Assembly (NCBI GenBank): GCA_943359405.1
Contig: CALRHO010000017.1
Coordinates: 1-13,220, forward strand
Direction of reading: 5' to 3'
Length of the DNA stretch: 13,220 bases
DNA from: Candidatus Nomurabacteria bacterium
GTDB taxonomy: Bacteria; Patescibacteriota; Minisyncoccia; Phycocordibacterales; UBA918
Each line of letters starts with the position of its first letter. Within the stretch, counting starts at the first letter, position 1. The position numbers and the translations under genes were made by a program. This document shows, one piece after another, positions 6,564 to 12,932 of this stretch. Under the pieces are notes generated by a model, which was not told where the DNA came from, made no database searches, and worked only from the letters and a program-made list of their open reading frames with translations.

Positions 6564-7814
6564 ATGCCAACACCGAAAAAGTCTCAAAAGGTAAACAAAA
6601 CCGTTTCACCAAAAGTAGTGAGTAAACCAAAAAAGTCGCCCGTGGCACCAGTGGTAAAAAAATCAGCACCCGCCAAGAAAAAAGATTATGCGGCTCTTGC
6701 GCTCACGCTCCATAAAAAATTCAAAGGAAAAATCGAGGTGGTAAGCAAGGGACGACTCACGACTCGCGATGAATGGAGCACTATGTACACTCCGGGTGTC
6801 GGGGCAGTGTCGTCGCACTTGGCAAGGAAGCCGGGCGAGGCACGGGACTACACGATAAAGCACAATACGGTGGCGGTGATCAGTGATGGTTCGGCGGTGC
6901 TTGGCCTTGGTAACCTTGGTCCGGTACCAGCACTACCGGTAATGGAAGGTAAATGTGCTATCTTCAAGGAAATGGCCAATGTCGATGCCTTCCCGCTGGT
7001 ACTCGATGTACATGATGTGGACGGTATTGTGGCGGCGGTACGAGCAATTGCGCCGACCTTTGGTGGTATAAATCTTGAAGATATTGCGGCGCCACAGTGC
7101 TTTGCGATTGAGGAGCGCCTAAAAAAAGAGTTGGCAATTCCCGTTATGCACGACGACCAGCACGGTACAGCGATTGTAGTCTTAGCGGGTCTTATTAATG
7201 CCGCCAAGGTAGTGCGAAAATCACTCGAGTCGCTGAGCGTGGTAATTGTCGGCGCCGGCGCGGCCGGTCGAGCGGTGGCGCTCCTCCTCAAACGGGCCGG
7301 TATTGCACAGTTGGTGGTTACTGATACAAAGGGTGCCATCTATCATGGTCGTCCCGATCTCTCTGGGTATAAAAAGGAACTGGCGCTGGTCACCAACCCA
7401 GACAAGAAACAGGGCGATGTGCTCACGGTTGTTGCTGGGGCGGATGTACTCATTGGGGTATCTGGCCCGGGTACGATTGCGCCAGCGCATATTGCCGGTA
7501 TGGCTAAGGACGCAATTGTATTTGCGCTTGCAAATCCTATCCCCGAGATTATGCCAGAGGACGCCAAGCGGGCAGGGGCGGTCGTAGTAGCAACGGGACG
7601 GTCTGATTTTCCCAACCAGGTAAACAATTCGTTAGCGTTTCCCGGTATCTTCCGAGGTGCGCTCGATCGCGGTGTTCGTGAGATTACCGATGATATGAAA
7701 TTAGCAGCTGCCAAGAAGCTCGCCGCGCTCGTGAAGAAACCGACTGCTGACGAAATCATTCCACACGTGATGACGCCTGGTCTTACAAAGGCGGTAGCAA
7801 GTGTTATTAAATAA
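6564..7814 (+). CDS. Malic enzyme (malate dehydrogenase, decarboxylating), short bacterial form
   Basis: It oxidises and decarboxylates malate to pyruvate with reduction of NAD(P). The 416-residue protein has the catalytic Tyr in MYTPGVG at 74-80, the Lys region VMEGKCAIFKEMANVDAFPL at 126-145 and metal ligands in NLEDIAAPQCF (170-180) and MHDDQHG (195-201). The nucleotide fold is VIVGAGAAG at 227-235, and Asp254 at the end of the second strand suggests NAD rather than NADP. FALANPIPE and GRSDFPNQVNNSLAFPG complete the family pattern. It ends without the phosphotransacetylase domain of long forms. Residues 1-40 are an extra tail with 13 lysines, Pro, Ala, Ser and Val and no acidic residue. 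The start follows the promoter; there is no clear ribosome binding site. In an organism with little central metabolism it may supply NADH and pyruvate; that is inference. Confidence 0.93.
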   Translation: MPTPKKSQKVNKTVSPKVVSKPKKSPVAPVVKKSAPAKKKDYAALALTLHKKFKGKIEVVSKGRLTTRDEWSTMYTPGVGAVSSHLARKPGEARDYTIKHNTVAVISDGSAVLGLGNLGPVPALPVMEGKCAIFKEMANVDAFPLVLDVHDVDGIVAAVRAIAPTFGGINLEDIAAPQCFAIEERLKKELAIPVMHDDQHGTAIVVLAGLINAAKVVRKSLESLSVVIVGAGAAGRAVALLLKRAGIAQLVVTDTKGAIYHGRPDLSGYKKELALVTNPDKKQGDVLTVVAGADVLIGVSGPGTIAPAHIAGMAKDAIVFALANPIPEIMPEDAKRAGAVVVATGRSDFPNQVNNSLAFPGIFRGALDRGVREITDDMKLAAAKKLAALVKKPTADEIIPHVMTPGLTKAVASVIK

Positions 7815-7824
7815 ATTTTGCTCA

Positions 7825-7868
7825 ACCAGAAAGCCGACACCGCTGTAGAGAGGTGTCGGCTTTCTGGT
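7825..7868 (+). terminator. Long hairpin after the malic enzyme gene (terminator-like, no T-tract)
   Basis: A perfect 17-base-pair stem runs from 7825-7841 to 7852-7868 around a 10-base loop, starting 10 bases after the stop codon. The bases that follow (ATTGTACTGG) are not T-rich, so intrinsic termination is uncertain. It may instead protect the message end or partly separate malic enzyme from desaturase expression. Confidence 0.5.
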
Positions 7869-7873
7869 ATTGT
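7865..7873 (+). promoter_or_regulatory. Possible extended -10 element for the desaturase gene
   Basis: TGGTATTGT resembles TGnTATAAT and would start a message near 7880, about 40 bases before the ATG. It overlaps the last bases of the long hairpin. There is no convincing -35, so this is tentative. Confidence 0.3.
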
Positions 7874-7907
7874 ACTGGGTAGGGCCAATCTGGCCACACT
7901 GTTCATT

Positions 7908-7915
7908 AGAGGAGG
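7908..7915 (+). promoter_or_regulatory. Strong Shine-Dalgarno site of the desaturase gene
   Basis: AGAGGAGG ends 5 bases before ATG 7921 and selects that start over the open frame from 7870. Confidence 0.8.
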
Positions 7916-7920
7916 AATGT

Positions 7921-8799
7921 ATGAGCACTTCATCAGACACCACGTTGTCCAATCGCTACCATGGGGGGTGGGTTACGTACTTTGTGGTGATCCACCTACT
8001 TGGGCTCACGGGACTTGGCTACTTGATAAGCCATGCTGCCTGGATCAGTACGTGGGGGATTGCTGCGTTTGCAGTGGTCTACTACTTTCTCTGCCATCTC
8101 GCAATCACGATTGAGGCGCACCGGTACTATGCGCACCGCTCATTCGAGGCGCCGGCTTGGTTTCATTACGTGATGGTCTGCCTGTTTTCCGGCGTGATGC
8201 AGGGGCCAATCATTTGGTGGGCAGGAAAACATCTTCACCATCATGCTGAGTCGGATAAACCAGGAGCCGATCCGCATACTCCACGCGATGGGTTCTGGCA
8301 CGCCCACTGCCTCTGGTTGATGAAGCATCGTGGCCTGGCTATGCCGCCACCACGCTACCAGGCTGCCTTCAGGCGAGACCAGTTTGCTCCCGGTCGGTGG
8401 CAGTCGACCTATTACTGGCCACTGAGCCTACTGATGGCTTTTGGAGTGCCAACAGCGGTCGGTTTATTGGTCGGCGATCCGCTCGGGGGCTTTCTGATTG
8501 GGGGCTGTCTGCGACTCGTTGTCCAGTACCACTGCACCTGGGTTGTCAATTCGCTTGGTCACTATTGGGGCGAGCGTGAACACGAAAGCAGCGCGACTAA
8601 TCAGATTGGCGTGTTCGGCAAGGTGCTTGCCGTCCTTACGGTCGGTGAGTCTAACCACAGTGGTCACCATGGCCAACCAGGAAGCTACCGGATTGGGCGC
8701 GCCCCAGGGCAGTGGGATCCGGGTGCACGGGTGCTGGAGTGGTTGGCACACCTAGGAGTGTGTCGTCAGCTCAATACTCGCGTCTCTACCTCTGCCTGA
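7921..8799 (+). CDS. Delta-9-type fatty acid (acyl-CoA) desaturase
   Basis: This membrane di-iron enzyme inserts a cis double bond into a fatty acyl chain. The 292-residue protein has the three histidine boxes of the family: HRYYAH at 67-72, HLHHH at 104-108 followed by SDKPGADPHTPRDGFWHAH, and NHSGHH at 245-250 preceded by GES. Hydrophobic pairs lie at about 18-58, 80-100 and 165-205. GKHLHHHAESD replaces the more common RDHRxHHxxxD, with iron ligands retained. The length is at the short end of normal, and no cytochrome b5 or ferredoxin domain is fused, so the electron donor is elsewhere. The start is set by a strong ribosome binding site and the gene ends in a strong terminator. If the organism is a CPR bacterium without fatty acid synthesis, it would act on acquired lipids; that is inference. 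Confidence 0.92.
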   Translation: MSTSSDTTLSNRYHGGWVTYFVVIHLLGLTGLGYLISHAAWISTWGIAAFAVVYYFLCHLAITIEAHRYYAHRSFEAPAWFHYVMVCLFSGVMQGPIIWWAGKHLHHHAESDKPGADPHTPRDGFWHAHCLWLMKHRGLAMPPPRYQAAFRRDQFAPGRWQSTYYWPLSLLMAFGVPTAVGLLVGDPLGGFLIGGCLRLVVQYHCTWVVNSLGHYWGEREHESSATNQIGVFGKVLAVLTVGESNHSGHHGQPGSYRIGRAPGQWDPGARVLEWLAHLGVCRQLNTRVSTSA

Positions 8800-8820
8800 T
8801 GTCTGACCATAGGCACATCG

Positions 8821-8855
8821 TGGCCGTACCTTTTTTAAAGGTACGGCCATTTTTT
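8821..8855 (+). terminator. Rho-independent terminator after the desaturase gene
   Basis: A perfect 13-base-pair stem (8821-8833 with 8837-8849) closes on a TTT loop and is followed by six T. It separates the desaturase from the YcaO gene, so the latter needs its own promoter. Confidence 0.92.
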
Positions 8856-9033
8856 ATCCGTTTACCCAGTAGTCGATAGTGGGCCTAGAGACCTTGGTAC
8901 TGGCATTTCAGATACTGGCAGCCCCTATCGGCGATGGTGTTTTCGGTACTCTCGGAAGAACAGACAGCGTCGGCGTACATAAAAGTACGATCTCAGTAAA
9001 TTGGTGCGCATGGCAGTCTCGGGCGAAGCGTAC

Positions 9034-9039
9034 TATAAT
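9034..9039 (+). promoter_or_regulatory. -10 element of the YcaO-SagB operon
   Basis: A consensus TATAAT lies 19 bases before ATG 9059; the predicted start is near 9046. The -35 region (TGGCAG, 9011-9016, 17-base spacer) is weak. No Shine-Dalgarno sequence is present. Confidence 0.5.
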
Positions 9040-9058
9040 CACATGGCATTCACTTTGT

Positions 9059-10513
9059 ATGCTATATGAAGGTTTCTCGTTTACCGAGACAAATTTGGAT
9101 TATCCCGATGAAGGACAAGCACAAAAACACGTGTGGTTGCAGAAAATTCTCAAGGTATTCGAACGTAGGCTCGGGGTTACCGTTATACAACCTACCCAGA
9201 GTTTTTTGCTCGGTGAGCCGAAACTCCACAGGCATACCGTTCTCGCCAATCAATTCATTAAAGCAGGGATTATCAGTGGCGTACGGCGCGCGGCGAATCG
9301 CCCAGACGAACCTGCCAAAAAAGGCTGGGTCGGTACCCTTGTGCCCTCCGGAGAAATGGCCGGGGGCATCGATGTGCTTGATGATGGAGCAGCAATAACC
9401 AAAATGCTCTCGGAAGCCCTGGAACGACAAATTTGGTTTGAGGCCACAGACTACTTTAAGGATTCGAAATTTGGAACAGAGAATGAATTACGTAAGCACG
9501 GATTAGTGGTTTCTCCCGCAAGCTTTGCGTCATTTTCACCTGAGCAGCGTTGCACTGATCCACTCCTTACCATTACTGAACAGTCAGTTTTTCAATGGAT
9601 AAAAGGATACTCACTCCTGCATGAAAAAGCAGTCTATATTCCAGCACAGGTAATTTCGCCGAAGGCATCACCCAAGAAGAATAGTGAACCACTGATTCGG
9701 CAGCGTAATACCTCAGGGCTGGCAACTTGGCCTGATACCGAGGGTGCTCGTCTCTCCGGACTGCTTGAAGTGATTGAGCGGGATGCCTTTATGATACTGT
9801 GGCTTAACCAGCTTTCCTTGCCTCGGGTAGACCTAGACCAGCTCAATCTAGCAACTGCCCCTGGACTCGCCAAACTCCTAAAGGATTGTAAAAAATACCA
9901 ACTGAGCGTCTCGCTCGTGCCACTCCTTACTGATGCGCCCACTCACGTGGTGATGGCGGTGGTCGAAGATATGCTGACACACTGTCCGCGCTTTACGGTA
10001 GGCTTATCAGCACATGGAGCATTTAATCGTGCTGCGGAACACGCACTGCTTGAAGCCTTGCGAGCCAGAAATGTGTACCGAAAATACAGAGAACAAGGAA
10101 ATGACTGGGATACCAGCACGCCAATTGCTGATATTGGACACCGGGAGCGGATGTACTACTGGGGAGTTCCTGAAAACGCTTCGGCACTCACTTTTCTAGT
10201 AGCTGGCAATAAGATCCCGCCACCGTATGGTGTGCCCTGGGAATCTGAGGACAGAATACTTCATTACCGCCGCCTCATAGCGTGGGTGAAACAGCATGCA
10301 TATGAGTGCGTGGCGGTGACCATGGGATCATCACGCCTAAATGTGACCGACTTAAAAGTTGAAATGATGGTGCTTCCCGACTTGCTAGCGATGCATCTGC
10401 ATGAGGTGCGACCACATCTCGGAGGGGCATCTCGCCGTATCGGTATCCCGACTCAGTTTGGTTATTCTGCGCTGCCTGTTCCATTTACCACCCGACCTCA
10501 CCCATTTTGTTAA
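9059..10513 (+). CDS. YcaO-domain protein, TOMM cyclodehydratase-like
   Basis: YcaO enzymes use ATP to activate a peptide backbone amide, making azolines from Cys/Ser/Thr or thioamides. From ATG 9059 the protein has 484 residues. The region AGIISGVRR at 69-77 and EMAGGIDVLDDG at 99-110 leads into SEALERQIW at 118-126, a nucleotide/Mg site. SGLLEVIERDAFMILWLN at 233-250 is the second core motif, and HALLEALRARNVY at 328-340 the third. The last residues are RPHPFC, close to the PxPxP tail of TOMM cyclodehydratases but with Cys in place of the final Pro. No E1-like domain is fused, and residues 1-65 are not recognised. The frame is open back to GTG 8879, but that part holds the -10 box, so 9059 is preferred. 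SagB-type dehydrogenase follows after 9 bases. The family is firm; the product is unknown. Confidence 0.88.
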   Translation: MLYEGFSFTETNLDYPDEGQAQKHVWLQKILKVFERRLGVTVIQPTQSFLLGEPKLHRHTVLANQFIKAGIISGVRRAANRPDEPAKKGWVGTLVPSGEMAGGIDVLDDGAAITKMLSEALERQIWFEATDYFKDSKFGTENELRKHGLVVSPASFASFSPEQRCTDPLLTITEQSVFQWIKGYSLLHEKAVYIPAQVISPKASPKKNSEPLIRQRNTSGLATWPDTEGARLSGLLEVIERDAFMILWLNQLSLPRVDLDQLNLATAPGLAKLLKDCKKYQLSVSLVPLLTDAPTHVVMAVVEDMLTHCPRFTVGLSAHGAFNRAAEHALLEALRARNVYRKYREQGNDWDTSTPIADIGHRERMYYWGVPENASALTFLVAGNKIPPPYGVPWESEDRILHYRRLIAWVKQHAYECVAVTMGSSRLNVTDLKVEMMVLPDLLAMHLHEVRPHLGGASRRIGIPTQFGYSALPVPFTTRPHPFC

Positions 10514-10522
10514 GTATCGTGT

Positions 10523-11239
10523 ATGTCACACTTTGTTAATCATCTCCATACGCACTTACGCTGGTGTTTGCGCCAGGTGAAGGGTGCTAGTATCGACGCC
10601 GCGTCTTCTCAAAAAACGCGGGTGATGGGGGAACACAAAACCTATCCTCGTATGGAAAAGATTGCTCTGCCGCCGGGATATACGACTGACGCTTTACTTA
10701 TACCGACCATCCAAAAAAGGCAGTCAGCGCAGCCGGCAAAGAAGTTGGGTGTGATTTCTCTGGAGCAGATGAGTACGCTCTTGGGAGCGGCGCTCGGTTG
10801 TCGCAAGGGCGGCCAGTACCGAAATTATCCTTCGGGTGGCGCACGTTATCCGATTGAAACGTACGTAATTACTTCACTTGACGCTGCGTGCGGCAACGAA
10901 GTGTTCCATTATTGTCCAACTGACCACGTACTTGAACGTTTGTGGTCAGCAGACCTAACGAACGTATGTTCGCTTACCAATGTGGAGAACGGAGAAAACT
11001 ATTCGGCTCTGGTTGTTTTTACGAGCATCTGGAATGCCTCCTCTGCTAAGTATGGAAATTTTTCTTATAATCTTGCTTTGCTTGAGGCTGGGCATATGGC
11101 ACAAAACATTCTCCTTGTAGCCACCGCGATTGGGCTGCACACCAGACCAGTATGCGGCTTTAACGATGCTCCGCTCGAACAGTTACTCAATATCGAGCCA
11201 GATACTGAACAGGTGGTTTATGCTGTTTTACTGGGCTAA
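10523..11239 (+). CDS. SagB-type FMN-dependent dehydrogenase (nitroreductase fold)
   Basis: In RiPP pathways SagB-type enzymes use FMN to oxidise azolines made by a YcaO enzyme to aromatic azoles. The 238-residue protein has the FMN-binding pattern RQSAQP at 66-71, RNYPSGGARYPIETYV at 100-115 and KYGNFSYNLALLEAGHMAQN at 176-195. GLHTRPVCGFND at 204-215 and a C-terminal VVYAVLLG complete it. RxYPSxGAxYPLE and LLEAGHxxQN mark the SagB subgroup rather than general nitroreductases. The N-terminal 60 residues are basic and carry no clear signal. It lies 9 bases after the YcaO gene with no ribosome binding site, so translation is probably coupled. Its stop codon overlaps the end of the convergent phosphoribosyltransferase-propeller gene by 12 bases. 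Confidence 0.9.
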   Translation: MSHFVNHLHTHLRWCLRQVKGASIDAASSQKTRVMGEHKTYPRMEKIALPPGYTTDALLIPTIQKRQSAQPAKKLGVISLEQMSTLLGAALGCRKGGQYRNYPSGGARYPIETYVITSLDAACGNEVFHYCPTDHVLERLWSADLTNVCSLTNVENGENYSALVVFTSIWNASSAKYGNFSYNLALLEAGHMAQNILLVATAIGLHTRPVCGFNDAPLEQLLNIEPDTEQVVYAVLLG

Positions 11240-12871
11240 GGCAGCACCATTACTCGTACGATTAATTTGTAACCGTAAAAGCTCATTGGCGTAGGTGGTG
11301 ACGAGGATTGAATCGTGAGACTCTATCATAATGGGCGCGGTGATGCGCTCATGGGCTTGGAACATCCCAAGCAACTGACCTGAGTCAGCTGCAATTGCAT
11401 AGAGGCGGGCGTCGTTTGAGCCTATGTATACGATGTTGTTGTCTGCTACCGGTGACGCGAATATTCTGCCCGCCGTTTTGAATTTCCACACCAAGGAACC
11501 GTCGATACGACTCAGGGCATAGAGGGTGTGGTCTACCGATGGGACCAGTATGAGGTGGTCATAGGTGCTGAGGGCGCTGTAGCAACCGAAATCAATTGTT
11601 AAAAGCTTTTTGGGACGTGGGCTGGCTGCGGGTGAAGTGTAAATATCACCTTGGGTTGTAATCCAAGTTACTTGGTCACTTTCGATACTATAAGCAGGCT
11701 TTCCAGAAGTTGCAGCCAAGATACCTGGTTTGCATCGTTTGACCCCTTGGGCAGTGCCGGTATACCAATACCCTAGGCTATCGATAGCCAGAAACTCACC
11801 GTTGGTTCTGAGTATTGGGGAGCTTGTAAGTGGTCCTTTGGTGGGGTGTTCCCAGAGGGTATCCAAAGTGCGCATATCAAGCGCCACCAGTTTGCCACTG
11901 TTTGGATTTTCTTTGATCGCTAGTAATAGGATATGGGCGTCGGGGAGTGCCACGGGAGTGTCCAAGACCTGTCCCAAAGAACGCCGATTTTGTATGGCGC
12001 CGGTACGAGCGTTTATTTTGTAAAAGAGGCCATTATGGGTGCCACAAAACAAAGTGTCTTCCCAAAGTAGTGGGGTAGTGAATACGTGTTGAGGTGAAAA
12101 TATTCCCAGTTTTCTGTGCCACTTTGGTTTTAGACTATCTCGATCGAGGCTCCAGATATGACCATTATCGGTTGCCCAGAGTAGTGTATGTTCGTAAGGG
12201 ATTGGTGTCGATTTTTGTCTAACGGCACCGAGATCTGGGCGTTTACTATGAAAATAATTTTTTTGTTGAAAGGAGAGCTTGGGAGCTCGGGTGTGGTTTA
12301 GTGGGTAGGGAAGAGAGAAGTCTTCTAGAGTAAACACTGAGTCAATGTGTACTCCTCGATTAAGGATTGTTTCGTAGGCATCGTCGGTGCGGAAACGGAC
12401 TAGCGTAAAGATTGAGTGAACTGTATGGCCATCCTTGCCCAGAAGTTCGATCTGCTTACCAAAGCTTGATCCTGTGTTGATGAGATCGTCGACGAGTATG
12501 ATCGGTGCTTTGGTCAGCTGTCCTTCAATTTGCTTCAACAAACCAGTTTTTTTGCGTGATTTGCGAATATAAAACCCGTGAACGCGCTTACCACGCCGGC
12601 TTCCTTCAAGGGTGATGGCGGCGATGAGGGGAAGAGAGGCGGTTTCGATACCACCAATTTGGCACTCAGGTAGGTCGGCATAGGTTGCCCAGAACAGGGA
12701 AGCGATAGCTGACATTACTTCGGGTTCCAGACTAATATTTCTGATATCAAAAATCCATTCAAATTCGTAATCTTGCCCATACACCGCGAGGATGGTTTTG
12801 GTGTATATGAGTGCATCTCTACTAATGCTGGTGCGCAGAAGTTCGCGAGCAGCCATGTGTGCTTGAGACAT
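11228..12871 (-). CDS. Fusion: orotate-phosphoribosyltransferase-like domain plus PQQ-type beta-propeller
   Basis: The 547-residue protein joins two domains not usually found together. Residues about 1-190 resemble OPRT: GGIETASLPLIAAI at 73-86, the catalytic-loop region YIRKSRKKTG at 101-110, IEG at 115-117 and the PRPP-binding motif IILVDDLINTGSS at 124-136. The family's catalytic-loop His (RKxxKxHG) is Thr109 here. After a linker, residues about 226-535 hold at least five propeller blade signatures of the GxLYAIDxxTGxxLW type, near 237, 281, 326, 448 and 488. There is no signal peptide or membrane span, so the propeller should be cytoplasmic, unlike BamB or quinoprotein dehydrogenases. A -10 TATAAA lies 8 bases before the ATG. 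It may transfer a ribosyl-phosphate group, or only sense PRPP; the partner is unknown. It faces the YcaO-SagB pair. Confidence 0.85.
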   Translation of the reverse strand: MSQAHMAARELLRTSISRDALIYTKTILAVYGQDYEFEWIFDIRNISLEPEVMSAIASLFWATYADLPECQIGGIETASLPLIAAITLEGSRRGKRVHGFYIRKSRKKTGLLKQIEGQLTKAPIILVDDLINTGSSFGKQIELLGKDGHTVHSIFTLVRFRTDDAYETILNRGVHIDSVFTLEDFSLPYPLNHTRAPKLSFQQKNYFHSKRPDLGAVRQKSTPIPYEHTLLWATDNGHIWSLDRDSLKPKWHRKLGIFSPQHVFTTPLLWEDTLFCGTHNGLFYKINARTGAIQNRRSLGQVLDTPVALPDAHILLLAIKENPNSGKLVALDMRTLDTLWEHPTKGPLTSSPILRTNGEFLAIDSLGYWYTGTAQGVKRCKPGILAATSGKPAYSIESDQVTWITTQGDIYTSPAASPRPKKLLTIDFGCYSALSTYDHLILVPSVDHTLYALSRIDGSLVWKFKTAGRIFASPVADNNIVYIGSNDARLYAIAADSGQLLGMFQAHERITAPIMIESHDSILVTTYANELLRLQINRTSNGAALAQ

Positions 12872-12879
12872 AGAATATG

Positions 12880-12885
12880 TTTATA
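12880..12885 (-). promoter_or_regulatory. -10 element of the phosphoribosyltransferase-propeller gene
   Basis: The minus strand reads TATAAA, 8 bases before the ATG at 12871. The predicted start of transcription coincides with the start codon within about two bases, so the message is probably leaderless. No -35 is clear. Confidence 0.45.
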
Positions 12886-12908
12886 ACGAGCCCGGCACAG
12901 TCTTTTTG

Positions 12909-12917
12909 TGGTAAACT
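12909..12917 (+). promoter_or_regulatory. Extended -10 element of the rhodanese-like gene
   Basis: The sequence TGGTAAACT matches TGnTATAAT with the TG extension. The predicted start is near 12924, about 9 bases before the ATG. It is back to back with the minus-strand -10 at 12880 in the 61-base divergent region. Confidence 0.45.
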
Positions 12918-12932
12918 TTAAAAGTAAACGCT

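Noticed and set aside
8934..8999. 21-codon frame MVFSVLSEEQTASAYIKVRS as a RiPP precursor
   Set aside because: It has no ribosome binding site, no Cys and no leader-core layout.
8879..9058. 60-codon in-frame extension of the YcaO gene from GTG 8879
   Set aside because: There is no ribosome binding site, the TATAAT box lies inside it, and the encoded residues do not resemble a YcaO N-terminus. ATG 9059 fits better, though the extension cannot be fully excluded.
9010..9069. 19-codon frame MAVSGEAYYNHMAFTLYAI overlapping the YcaO start
   Set aside because: It has no ribosome binding site, spans the -10 box and lacks Cys; it is more likely chance than a leader or precursor peptide.
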